Positions 34,223 to 43,088 of a stretch of 64,000 nucleotides of DNA are shown in pieces. The DNA lies in NCBI GenBank assembly GCA_023701135.1, contig JAMPXP010000006.1, positions 156,019-220,018 on the forward strand. Reading direction: 5' to 3'. Origin of the DNA: Desulfobacula sp. (GTDB lineage: Bacteria; Desulfobacterota; Desulfobacteria; Desulfobacterales; Desulfobacteraceae). The notes below the pieces were generated by a model. The model was not told the origin of the DNA. It saw nothing but the letters and a program-made list of their open reading frames with translations, and did not search any database. Numbering within the stretch: position 1 is the stretch's first letter; each line of letters starts with the position of its first letter. A program made the translations under genes and the position numbers.

Positions 34223-37048
34223 ATGGCGAAATCGGATAATATCCTTCTTAAAAAAAATCTGTCACTGTTGAGGAAAAATTTCCCGGATGCATTTGAGCAG
34301 GTTTCCAGGGTCCAGGAAAAACAAACGGACACTGAACTTGTTTTTTCCGAAAACCAGAAACTGAATCTAAAGGTCAAAGTCGATGGAAATAAAGAGATTT
34401 TTATTCATAACCAGGATGATCCTGGCGCCGAAGTTGAACAGTTTTTTCCGATAGTAAAAGAAAATTCAACCGGTATCGTGCTGATGTTTGGTATGGGGCT
34501 GGGTTATTCAGTTCTTGAACTGTTAAGGAAAAGGGAAAAGATCCAGTATCTCGTTGTTTTTGAGCTGAATATGGATTTTTTCATTCATGCCCTTGAGAAT
34601 ATGGATTTAACAGATGTTTTTACAGATAAGCGTGTGAAACTCTGTCTGGGAAACCCTGATAATCTGGCACTGATCATGGCGCCGGTAAACAAAGCATTGA
34701 TGCTGGAAAATATCCATACATTGAATCTGGTGACATGTTTCAGTGTGAATAAAGACTATGAAGATCTGTCTGCCCGGGTGTTTGATTATATTAATGCGTT
34801 TAATACGGATGGCGCTACTAAAACGCGCCATGGAAAGACGTTTTTTGAAAACCGGCTTAAACATCTGACATCAATTCACCATGACAGAAAGCTTGAAGAG
34901 TTGGCAGGAAGATTCAAGGGAATCCCGGCAATAATTGTTGCAGCAGGTCCTTCACTGGACAAAAACATCGATCAGATTGCAAAAGCGATGGGCAAAGCGG
35001 TTATTATCTCTGTGGACACGGCATTGCCCGGCCTTTTGAAACATGGTGTCAAACCTGATTTTATTACCGCGATTGATTACAACCCCCTGACCTATGAAAA
35101 AATTGCAGGCCAGGCATCTGATCCGATCTGTCATCAAATTAACCTGATATGTACGTCATGGGTGACGGATACGGTTACCAAACAATTTCCGGCAGATAAT
35201 ATTTTCTGGGCCTTTGGTAGTAATGCATTGGAAAACTGGATTAATCGTTCTTTTGGCGGGCGGATGGCGATAGGAGGGGTTGGCACGGTTGCGCATCTGA
35301 ATTTTACTTCCGCGCAGATAATGGGATGTGACCCCATTATCTTTGTGGGTCAGGACCTGGCCTTCCCCAATCGCAAGGGGCATTCTTCAAATGTAGTCCT
35401 CAGCAGTGATGAAATTGTCAAGAAAATGTTTGACAGCCAGAGAGATATGATGTGGGTGAAGGGAAATGTTGATCCCAAGGTTCCCACAAGCAGGCAAATG
35501 CATGGTTATAAGCACGGATTTGAAATAATGATAAAAGGATCAAACGTCAAAGTGATCAACTCAACCGAAGGCGGTGCTTTTATTGAAGGCGCTGAACCCA
35601 TGCCGCTTGTCAGGGCCATTGATGAATTCTGCATTGATCCGGTGACGGTAGAGATTGATCATGCACAAAAGCAGGACAGTCCGGTCCAGTCTATTGAATC
35701 GTCTATAAAAGAAATTTTAAAGCTCGAGCATATAATACAAAAAGAAGATAAACTGATTGGGCAGCTTAAAGAAAAATTGGGCCGGCTGAAAAAGAGTCAT
35801 CAACGATTTGTTTCTTTTGAAGGATTACCCGAGAAATTGAAAAAGAAAATTAGCGACCTTGATATAATTTCTAAAAAAGCAGATGCGAGTTTAATTTGGC
35901 CGATTTTTGATGAAATGACCATGGATGGCTTGCGGCAAAACGAAAGAGAGATAAAAGAGCTTGAAAAGATTCAAAGGATTCCTGATAAATATCTTGAATG
36001 GCTTTTAAGAAGCATAGAGCGAATGGGCAAAATAAACAAAATCAGGACGAAAAATCTGGGAGGATTCAAAAATCAACTGAGTGAATTGGTGACATATTAT
36101 TGTGATGAAAAACGGCACCGGGAAAAATTTGAAAAGGACAAAACAGATCTGAAAAGTATCGCTGAACTTGCAAAGCTTTATTCAGATTCAGGAAACTATG
36201 TGCTGCTTGGAAAAATGCTGGAAAAATGTGATCCAGGGATCCAGAAATCTGCACTGGTACAGTATTATTATGGTATTGTGTCCTTATCCCGTGGAGATTA
36301 CGAAGATGCAGATATCCGATTTAAGTCAGCTCTGGATGATGATGCATCATTTGCACAAAAAATTGATAAAAACCGTAATGACATAGCAGATTATTACTGT
36401 GCCCTTGCAAAATCTGAAAGCACACTTGTGGATTTTGGCATTGCAGTTGTTTATGCTTTGCTTATAAAGGGGCTAAAGCGCTGTCCCGGACATGCTGCTA
36501 TAAAAAATCAATTAAAACAATTTGCCCAAAATGATTTGAAGAAGATTGAAAAAGAGCCTGAGTCCAGTAAAGGTCTATTAGAAAAATGGATGAATTTAAT
36601 TGCAACTGAAAAAGAGGTTTCCGGCTGTTTGACAGAGAATATACTGAAAAGTTTTTATCTTGATTACGGTAAAATTTTAGTAGATGAGCAAAAATATCAA
36701 GATGCTTTAACTCATTATCAGGACGCGCTATCCATCTTACCGGTCAGCGCGGATATTTATATTGCGCTGGCAGATATCAATTTTATCGTTGGGGATTTAA
36801 ATTCAGGCGTGCGGTATTTAAAAACCGCAGTTGATATAGATAAGGAGTATGCGGTTTACTGGTATAATATGGGTAAAAATCTTCAGATGAAAAAAGATTA
36901 TGATGGTGCCATCCTCGCGTTTGAACAGTATTTCATAGCCCTGCCTGACAAAACTCTGGCGTTGAAAGAAATTGGTGACTGTTATACAGAATTAGGAAAT
37001 CATGAGGCAGCAAAAGAGGCGTATAAGCAATACGATAAATTGAAATAG
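34223..37048 (+). CDS. Maf-type flagellin glycosyltransferase with C-terminal TPR repeats
   Basis: Motility-associated factor (Maf, DUF115) proteins transfer nonulosonic acids such as pseudaminic acid to flagellin Ser/Thr residues in the cytoplasm. The central domain has FKGIPAIIVAAGPSLDKNID and ISVDTALPGLLKHGVKPDFI, then GCDPIIFVGQDLAF, all characteristic. After a coiled-coil stretch, the C-terminal third has TPR-like helices (YQDALTHYQDALSILPVSAD; AVYWYNMGKNLQMKKDYDGA). I use the ATG at 34223 (941 residues) because GGAGAG at 34213-34218 precedes it; the frame opens earlier at 34145. It lies next to fliC, divergently. Confidence 0.88.
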   Translation: MAKSDNILLKKNLSLLRKNFPDAFEQVSRVQEKQTDTELVFSENQKLNLKVKVDGNKEIFIHNQDDPGAEVEQFFPIVKENSTGIVLMFGMGLGYSVLELLRKREKIQYLVVFELNMDFFIHALENMDLTDVFTDKRVKLCLGNPDNLALIMAPVNKALMLENIHTLNLVTCFSVNKDYEDLSARVFDYINAFNTDGATKTRHGKTFFENRLKHLTSIHHDRKLEELAGRFKGIPAIIVAAGPSLDKNIDQIAKAMGKAVIISVDTALPGLLKHGVKPDFITAIDYNPLTYEKIAGQASDPICHQINLICTSWVTDTVTKQFPADNIFWAFGSNALENWINRSFGGRMAIGGVGTVAHLNFTSAQIMGCDPIIFVGQDLAFPNRKGHSSNVVLSSDEIVKKMFDSQRDMMWVKGNVDPKVPTSRQMHGYKHGFEIMIKGSNVKVINSTEGGAFIEGAEPMPLVRAIDEFCIDPVTVEIDHAQKQDSPVQSIESSIKEILKLEHIIQKEDKLIGQLKEKLGRLKKSHQRFVSFEGLPEKLKKKISDLDIISKKADASLIWPIFDEMTMDGLRQNEREIKELEKIQRIPDKYLEWLLRSIERMGKINKIRTKNLGGFKNQLSELVTYYCDEKRHREKFEKDKTDLKSIAELAKLYSDSGNYVLLGKMLEKCDPGIQKSALVQYYYGIVSLSRGDYEDADIRFKSALDDDASFAQKIDKNRNDIADYYCALAKSESTLVDFGIAVVYALLIKGLKRCPGHAAIKNQLKQFAQNDLKKIEKEPESSKGLLEKWMNLIATEKEVSGCLTENILKSFYLDYGKILVDEQKYQDALTHYQDALSILPVSADIYIALADINFIVGDLNSGVRYLKTAVDIDKEYAVYWYNMGKNLQMKKDYDGAILAFEQYFIALPDKTLALKEIGDCYTELGNHEAAKEAYKQYDKLK

Positions 37049-37058
37049 ACAAGGATGA

Positions 37059-38768
37059 TTATTTTAACATGTCTGTCAAACATTCAGCAATGTTTTTAGA
37101 TGCCGAATCAGTCGGTTTACAGATCGATTTAAATGCCTTTTGCTGGGCCTTCCATGCTCCTTTTTGAGGATCATTCAAAGCAGACTCAATCATTTTATGA
37201 AGGTCTTCTTTTGTCTGTGCCGGGGCAGACAATTGAAGCTCCTGATATATGGATGAGTATAAACCGTCCTGTTTTTTCATGGACTCGGGATCTGTCTTGT
37301 AAAATCCCTGGAATTCAATCACAGGTTTATTCACAGCAAGTGAATCCATGATGCCGGAAGAATACCCGGAGATAACAACATCTGAAATATGGGACAACTG
37401 AAGAAGATGTCGTTCTGAGATGATCCAGGGTATGGGTTTATAATCGTTTAAAACATTCACTATTTCCTGAGTACTCTGTCCGGGGTGAATTTTTATGAAT
37501 AATAAAGCATCTTTAAAATTACCGGCAACATCAAGAAAGGATCGAAAAAGGGTCTCGTAATCAATCTGTTTAGGGTGTTGGGGGTCAGGCCTCTCATAGA
37601 TAAAAAGAAATACGGTTTTTGCAGCTCTGGAATAGCGGTAATCTTCACTTTTGACAAATTCAAAATCATCCAGGATTTCTTTAATCCAACATGAGTCGTA
37701 TTTCGGGCATCCATATGTTTTTATTTTTTTTGCGTTAACATATTGAGACCAGAAAGGGATATCATATTCTGAACCCACCAGAAAAATATCATGCTTGCTA
37801 TATGCGTCAGGGAATTTACAATTTTGCACAGCCTGGCGGTTCTTGTTGGAATGTATATGATTAGAATTGGGGAAATTAACCATCAGTGCGTTCGGGCATT
37901 TTTGGGACAAAATATTTTTAAAAGGTACAGAATCGTCTGGACCGAAATCTTTTAAGACCATTTTGACCTGACCGGGCACTTCTGAAAAAAACCTGTCAAT
38001 TTCTTCAGGTACAAAACTAATGGAAGACAGTTTGTGAAATTGTCTGAAGAGAAATTTGTTCTTTGAAAATAAATTATAGATATCCTGGCTTTCAAAAAGA
38101 GTTACTAATTCATATTCAGGATTTTTTTGTTTGAATTTGAATAAAGCAGATAAAATCCAGTCGACTTCCCGAAAAGAAGAGACAACAAGCAGAAATAAAG
38201 GGGTCTGCCCTGCAATTATCTTTTTTTTTGCAATGTTGGATTCTTTTCGTTTTTTCAGGACCTTTGCCGGAACTCCTGCAGCAATACAATTCTCAGGAAT
38301 TGAGCGGGTAACAACACTGCCGGCTCCGATAACACAACCATCACCAATGGTGACCCCGTCTAGTATCCTGCACCCTGCGCCAATCCACACGTCATCGCCG
38401 ATAATAATCCCTTTGCCTCGATTGCCCTGAAGTTTGATCGGTACATCCCGATCTTCAAAATTATGGTTTGAAGGAACAATAATCGTCTGTGTTGCGATGC
38501 TGACATTATTGCCTATTGTCAGTCCTCCATGTCCATAGATCATGCATCCCGGCTGTATGGAAACATTGTTTCCTAACCTGATGTTTCCGCCATAGGTCAG
38601 GATGTTAGAATATTCTCCCAAACCAAGACCTTTACCGATTGAAATAGATCCATGCTCCACAATGGCGATCCTTGAAGTTTCAGCCAGAAAACAGGGAGAG
38701 CTGATGGTGATTCCGGGCAGATTGACTCCATCATGGGATTTCATTTCGGGCGGGTCGAAAGACGCCAT
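37059..38768 (-). CDS. Fusion of hexapeptide acetyltransferase and GT-B/glycerophosphotransferase-like domain
   Basis: Residues 1-180 form a left-handed beta-helix acyltransferase: hexapeptide turns such as IGNNVSIATQTIIVPSNHNF and DVWIGAGCRILDGVTIGDGC, and the ending CIAAGVPAKVLKKR, as in maltose/galactoside O-acetyltransferases. Residues about 195-565 form a second domain with HPGQSTQEI and VISGYSSGIMDSLAVNKPVI, a pattern of CDP-glycerol glycerophosphotransferase and capsule GT-B proteins. The second domain is clearly related to the protein at 49397-51049 (both have DAYSKHDIFL and GSExDIPxW). The start may be TTG at 38771 or ATG at 38768. Substrates are unknown. Confidence 0.8.
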   Translation of the reverse strand: MASFDPPEMKSHDGVNLPGITISSPCFLAETSRIAIVEHGSISIGKGLGLGEYSNILTYGGNIRLGNNVSIQPGCMIYGHGGLTIGNNVSIATQTIIVPSNHNFEDRDVPIKLQGNRGKGIIIGDDVWIGAGCRILDGVTIGDGCVIGAGSVVTRSIPENCIAAGVPAKVLKKRKESNIAKKKIIAGQTPLFLLVVSSFREVDWILSALFKFKQKNPEYELVTLFESQDIYNLFSKNKFLFRQFHKLSSISFVPEEIDRFFSEVPGQVKMVLKDFGPDDSVPFKNILSQKCPNALMVNFPNSNHIHSNKNRQAVQNCKFPDAYSKHDIFLVGSEYDIPFWSQYVNAKKIKTYGCPKYDSCWIKEILDDFEFVKSEDYRYSRAAKTVFLFIYERPDPQHPKQIDYETLFRSFLDVAGNFKDALLFIKIHPGQSTQEIVNVLNDYKPIPWIISERHLLQLSHISDVVISGYSSGIMDSLAVNKPVIEFQGFYKTDPESMKKQDGLYSSIYQELQLSAPAQTKEDLHKMIESALNDPQKGAWKAQQKAFKSICKPTDSASKNIAECLTDMLK

Positions 38769-39076
38769 CAATACATTTCCTTTAGTTAGGCATGGGTGTG
38801 AAATTTATAGTGTCATGGAACTGGCTTTGTCAATAAAAGAAATGGACTTATGAACAAATTGAAGAAATAATGGAAGGAAAAATTTTCCTATTAGATCCAT
38901 CAAATGGAGATTTGCTTATGCTGCCCCCTAATCATTTAACTTTCTATGCCCCTGTTCTTTATGTTTAAATAGTCCCTCAGGCTTTTTTATGTTAATATAT
39001 GGAACAATATTTGCTATTCTGTTTTTTATATCTGTTCAATAAGCGTGCAATGGATCATAATATAAAGGAAAAAATG
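38769..39076. other. Intergenic region between divergent glycosylation genes
   Basis: About 300 AT-rich bases separate the divergent starts. AAAGGA sites lie near both ends and serve as ribosome sites for the flanking genes. It should hold promoters for both directions, but I see no convincing sigma28 or sigma54 match and no hairpin. No further gene is apparent. Confidence 0.4.
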
Positions 39077-40033
39077 ATGAGTCAGACAGTGAAAGAGCTG
39101 CATAATCAAAGAAAGAAATTATGGAATGCAAGTATTGCCAGCCATAAAAAATATATTGATCCTGAAAATGGCCTGTTCAAACCCCAATTCCTTGAAAGCA
39201 GGAATTGCCCAGTATGCGGTACGAATGACTATATCGTACTCTTTGCAAAAGAAGGCGGGCAGTATGTCAAATGTCTGAGCTGCAGTATGGTGTATATCAA
39301 CCCGGTTTTTACTGATGAGGCGCTTAATGATTACTATGGTAAAAACCATTCCGTCCAGGCCGAACTTGTTGAAGACGGTGATCCTTTTTACGAAAAATTG
39401 TATAATAGCGGGCTGGACAGTATTGAAAGATATTCGCCTAAAGGAAGTATTCTTGATATAGGATGTTCATCAGGCATATTTCTTAATATTGCCAGGGAAA
39501 GGGAGTGGACAACCTACGGTGTTGAATTAAATGTCGGGGAATATTCAATTGCATCTAAAAGAGGTCACATAGTATATAACGAGCTTCTGGATAAAATAAC
39601 CTTTGAAGCTCAATTCAATGCCGTAACTCTATGGGATGTGTTTGAGCATATCAAAGATGGCGGTTTTTATTTGAATATGATGAAAAAATTGTTGTTCAAA
39701 AAAGGGATCATATTTTTACAGATCCCAAGTTCTGATGCATTGGCTGCCAGGATACTACAGGAAAAATGTAATATGTTCGATGGGCTTGAACATGTTAATC
39801 TGTATGGCGTCAGCACAATAAGGCGGCTTGCAGACAAATGCGGCTTGAAAATACTGGACATCCGGACGGTTATCCCGGAGATAGGGGTGATCAACAATTA
39901 TCTTAACTATGAAGATCCTTATCAGGGAAGCATTGACAATAAAACGGATATTCCAAACCTGATTAATGAGAATGAATTAAATGAGCGGTTGATGGGATAT
40001 AAATTACAGGTGGTTTTAGGAGGAATGAAATGA
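39077..40033 (+). CDS. SAM-dependent methyltransferase with N-terminal zinc ribbon
   Basis: The N-terminal part has CPVCGTNDYIVLFAKEGGQY and then VKCLSCSMVYINP, two CxxC pairs. A class I methyltransferase fold follows, with the SAM motif ILDIGCSSGIFLNIA and later VTLWDVFEHIKD. Such proteins methylate sugar intermediates or carry out related chemistry in surface-glycan loci. The start at 39077 is chosen because AAAGGAA (39064-39070) precedes it; upstream in-frame starts exist at 38999 and 39050. The stop overlaps the next gene by four bases. The substrate is unknown. Confidence 0.8.
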   Translation: MSQTVKELHNQRKKLWNASIASHKKYIDPENGLFKPQFLESRNCPVCGTNDYIVLFAKEGGQYVKCLSCSMVYINPVFTDEALNDYYGKNHSVQAELVEDGDPFYEKLYNSGLDSIERYSPKGSILDIGCSSGIFLNIAREREWTTYGVELNVGEYSIASKRGHIVYNELLDKITFEAQFNAVTLWDVFEHIKDGGFYLNMMKKLLFKKGIIFLQIPSSDALAARILQEKCNMFDGLEHVNLYGVSTIRRLADKCGLKILDIRTVIPEIGVINNYLNYEDPYQGSIDNKTDIPNLINENELNERLMGYKLQVVLGGMK

Positions 40034-41166
40034 GATTCTGTACCCAATGTGTGATGCCTGATACCAAACCCGACCTTCATTTCGATGATGAAGGGGTATG
40101 CGACGCTTGTCGTTCCCAGATGGCTAAAGATGATAGGATTGACTGGGAAAAAAGAAAAAACGAATTTTTATCCATCGTTGCCAAATATAAGAAAAATTAT
40201 GATTATGATTGCGTTATCGGTGTCAGCGGAGGAAAAGATTCAACATATATCGTTATTAAAGTTCTGGAATTGGGATTAAATCCCTTATGTGTCTGTTTTG
40301 AACCCACCATACCCACAAAAATTGGGCGTAAAAATCTGAAAAATTTAAACAGCCTGGGTGTTGATTTAATCCATATCAAAAGAAATCCCGTGGTATATAA
40401 AAAACTGGCCAAGGAAGCCGTAAAAAGGGTTGGAGATCCTGAGTGGCAGAATCATCTAGGTATTTTTACCGTGGTTCCTCATTTTGCGATCAAATTTAAT
40501 ATCCCGCTGATTATCTGGGGGGAGAGTCCTCAGATAGAGTATGGAGGTCCTGCTGCAAGCAAAAACCGGAATACATTGGACAGGCAGTGGTTAGAAGAGT
40601 TCGGAGGCCTTTTGGGAAACAGAATCTCTGATATGATCGGGGTGGATGGCATAACCCGACGTGATTTGTCTTTGTATTTTTATCCTGAAGAAGAGGATAT
40701 CAAAAGAGTTGGAATCACCGGACTGTTCTTGGGATATTATTTCAAGTGGGATTTAAGAGAGATTTTAAAAACATCCAGAAGCCGTGGCTTTTCAACGACC
40801 ATCCGGCCTGTTGAGACCACCTATGAGAATTTTGAAAATCTGGATTGTTACAGTAATCATCTGCATGATTATTTTAAATATTTAAAGTATGGTTTTGGCC
40901 GGGCCACAGATAATGCCTGCCTGGATATCAGGCTGGGGTATATCAGTCGGGAGGAAGGTGTCCGGCTGGTCAATAAATATGACGGGATCCCGCCAAGAAA
41001 GGCCATTGCAGAATATTTAAATTACACCGGGTTTACGATGGAAGAATTACAGAAAATCATGGATTCTTTTACCAACAAGAAAATATTTAAAAGAGATGAG
41101 AACAGACAATTTTTAAAAGATATTGACGGGTCACTCATCAGGAAAGAAGAATATATTGTCAGATAA
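40030..41166 (+). CDS. N-acetyl sugar amidotransferase (WbpG/PseA family)
   Basis: These PP-loop enzymes turn an N-acetyl group on a sugar into an acetamidino group, using ammonia from a HisH-HisF-type pair. The N-terminal MRFCTQCVMPDTKPDLHFDD and CDACR hold the family's cysteines. The ATP-binding PP-loop is VIGVSGGKDSTYIV, and the segment PLIIWGESPQIEYGG is also typical. At 378 residues it has normal length. It overlaps the preceding methyltransferase by four bases and is followed by hisH and hisF homologues, the standard trio. In this locus the likely target is pseudaminic acid or a related nonulosonic acid (inference). Confidence 0.9.
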   Translation: MRFCTQCVMPDTKPDLHFDDEGVCDACRSQMAKDDRIDWEKRKNEFLSIVAKYKKNYDYDCVIGVSGGKDSTYIVIKVLELGLNPLCVCFEPTIPTKIGRKNLKNLNSLGVDLIHIKRNPVVYKKLAKEAVKRVGDPEWQNHLGIFTVVPHFAIKFNIPLIIWGESPQIEYGGPAASKNRNTLDRQWLEEFGGLLGNRISDMIGVDGITRRDLSLYFYPEEEDIKRVGITGLFLGYYFKWDLREILKTSRSRGFSTTIRPVETTYENFENLDCYSNHLHDYFKYLKYGFGRATDNACLDIRLGYISREEGVRLVNKYDGIPPRKAIAEYLNYTGFTMEELQKIMDSFTNKKIFKRDENRQFLKDIDGSLIRKEEYIVR

Positions 41167-41776
41167 TACCATCGCCATTATTGATTACAGCATGGGCAAT
41201 TTAAGATCCGTGGAAAAAGCCTTCCAGAAAATAGGGGCAGACGCTGTTATCACACATGATCATGACATCATTAAACGTGCCGATAAAATTGTATTGCCCG
41301 GGGTGGGCGCATTTAAAGAGGGGATGGATAATTTAAGACAATTGGGCCTGATTGATCTTTTAAATAGAGAAGTGATCGGAAAACAAAAGTTTTTTCTTGG
41401 CATATGTCTGGGCATGCAGCTTTTAGGCAGTAAAAGCTATGAGATGGAAGAAACTCCGGGCCTTAACTGGATTAAGGGGGATGTTGTAAGGTTCAGTTCT
41501 GAAAAATTAAAAGTTCCCCATGTGGGCTGGAATAATATAACGATTACCAACCCGAATGTTCTTTTTGAAAAGATTCCGGATCAGACCGATTTTTATTTTG
41601 TTCATTCATACTATTTTGAATCCGGTACACAGGGGGCTGCAACCTTGACAAATTATGGAATTGATTTTGTGTCCTCAGTGAACAGAGACAATATTTTCGG
41701 CTGCCAGTTCCATCCTGAAAAAAGCCAGAAATTCGGGTTGGAAATTCTAAAAAATTTTGCAAAACTGACCACATGA
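41156..41776 (+). CDS. HisH-type glutaminase for sugar amidination
   Basis: A class I glutamine amidotransferase of the HisH type that releases ammonia. The nucleophile is in [12 protein letters not shown], and the catalytic His and Glu are in [10 protein letters not shown]. It starts [21 protein letters not shown] use the TTG at 41156, preceded by GGAAAGAAG, which gives 206 residues and overlaps the amidotransferase gene by 11 bases; the TTG at 41123 is possible. There are no other histidine genes nearby, so it belongs to the acetamidino trio rather than to histidine synthesis. Confidence 0.9.
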   Translation: MSDNTIAIIDYSMGNLRSVEKAFQKIGADAVITHDHDIIKRADKIVLPGVGAFKEGMDNLRQLGLIDLLNREVIGKQKFFLGICLGMQLLGSKSYEMEETPGLNWIKGDVVRFSSEKLKVPHVGWNNITITNPNVLFEKIPDQTDFYFVHSYYFESGTQGAATLTNYGIDFVSSVNRDNIFGCQFHPEKSQKFGLEILKNFAKLTT

Positions 41777-41783
41777 TGGATCT

Positions 41784-42551
41784 ATGTTAAAGCATCGATT
41801 AATACCCTGTGTGTTGCTCAAGGACTGGCAGCTGGTTAAAAGTATTCAATTCGATTCGTTCCGGACAATAGGGCATCCCACGGCAACGGTACGTGTGTAT
41901 AATGCACGGAATGTCGATGAGTTGATCGTGTTGGATATTGATGCCAGTTTGAAACATGAAGAGATCAATACGGAAATTATTTCGGATATGGCAGATGAAT
42001 GCTTCATGCCGTTGACCATCGGCGGGGGGATAGAAGATATTGACGGTATTTATAAGGTGTTGAATGCCGGAGCAGACAAAATATCCATTAATTCCAAGGC
42101 AATCGAGAATCCCGAATTTATAAGGCAGTCTTCCAGAATATTCGGGTCCCAATGTATTGTCTGTTCTATTGATGCAAAAAAAGTGAATGGACAGTACCGT
42201 GTTTTCAATAAAAAAAAAGGCTTAATGGATATCGATCCTTTGATGCTCGCAAAAGAGTACGAAGCAATGGGTGCCGGAGAGATTCTTTTGACATCTGTGG
42301 ATAATGAAGGCACTCAAAAAGGGTATGATCTGGAACTTTTGGGTTTATTTAAGGATAAGCTCAAGATCCCTGTGATTATTAACGGAGGGATGGGAAAGCC
42401 GGCTCATGGGTTTGATGCCATTAAAAATGGCGCCGACGCACTGGCGGCCGCCTATATTTTTCATTTTTCACAGTATACGCCGGCTCAGATTAAAGAAGAA
42501 TTACATCAGTCCAATATCCCTGTCAGAATTGATTTTCTTCAGATGGGTTGA
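41784..42551 (+). CDS. HisF2/AglZ-type acetamidino modification protein
   Basis: A HisF-like beta-barrel that, with HisH, channels ammonia. It keeps the second catalytic-type Asp ([10 protein letters not shown]) and [20 protein letters not shown]. The first catalytic Asp of true HisF, in 'ACLDVKDG', is replaced: the sequence reads [14 protein letters not shown], with Leu at that place. This substitution is what one expects for the HisF2 family that serves sugar amidination and no longer makes imidazole glycerol phosphate. It is 255 residues and eight bases after hisH. A run of nine A lies inside the gene near 42210-42218. Confidence 0.9.
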   Translation: MLKHRLIPCVLLKDWQLVKSIQFDSFRTIGHPTATVRVYNARNVDELIVLDIDASLKHEEINTEIISDMADECFMPLTIGGGIEDIDGIYKVLNAGADKISINSKAIENPEFIRQSSRIFGSQCIVCSIDAKKVNGQYRVFNKKKGLMDIDPLMLAKEYEAMGAGEILLTSVDNEGTQKGYDLELLGLFKDKLKIPVIINGGMGKPAHGFDAIKNGADALAAAYIFHFSQYTPAQIKEELHQSNIPVRIDFLQMG

Positions 42552-42593
42552 ATTATCAAGAGTAAATGGTGACATCCCCCAAAGGAGTGTTAT

Positions 42594-43088
42594 TTGAAAC
42601 TATGCAATAATAGTTCGCCAAAGCAAATTGATCAGATCTTTAATATGGCATTAGATTTCCACAGGAAAAAAGATTTAAAAAATGCTGCCAAGTATTATAA
42701 TCAGGTGGCTGCAATTGATCCGTTTTATCATTCACTCCATTATCATATGGGAATTGTTCAATGGGGTATGGGAAGAATCGATGATGCAGTGAATTGTTAT
42801 ATAGCTGCTATCTGCTCAGACACGAATGATGCCAAATCGTTTTTTGAATTGGGGAACCTTTATTTTGATCAAGGCAAGGCTATTCTATCTATTTTATGCT
42901 TTTTAAGGGCCATTCAAATCAAACCTGATTTCAGTGCTGCACATATAAACATGAGTATGTTGCTGGACAGGATAGAAGATCGTCAGTTGTTGATTGCAGC
43001 GTATAAGAAAATGATAGAACAAAATGAACATGTTTTTGAGATGGGGGGGGCCCTTGCGTATTCGAGTAGAGGCATCAAGTGCGTGTAA
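42594..43088 (+). CDS. TPR protein, possibly the detached N-terminal part of the next gene
   Basis: The 164-residue product consists of TPR-like helix pairs (ALDFHRKKDLKNAAKYYNQV, YHSLHYHMGIVQWGMGRIDD). The start is TTG at 42594 with a perfect AAAGGAG at 42581-42587. It overlaps the radical SAM gene by 65 bases in another frame. The overlap contains a run of eight G at 43043-43050; with one G fewer, the TPR frame would read straight into the radical SAM domain. The last 14 residues after that tract have no TPR character, so this may be one gene broken or switched at the tract. Confidence 0.65.
   Translation: MKLCNNSSPKQIDQIFNMALDFHRKKDLKNAAKYYNQVAAIDPFYHSLHYHMGIVQWGMGRIDDAVNCYIAAICSDTNDAKSFFELGNLYFDQGKAILSILCFLRAIQIKPDFSAAHINMSMLLDRIEDRQLLIAAYKKMIEQNEHVFEMGGALAYSSRGIKCV

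Noticed and set aside
41156..42551. hisH-hisF considered as part of histidine biosynthesis
   Set aside because: They follow a WbpG-type amidotransferase, no other his genes are nearby, and the HisF homologue lacks the first catalytic Asp.
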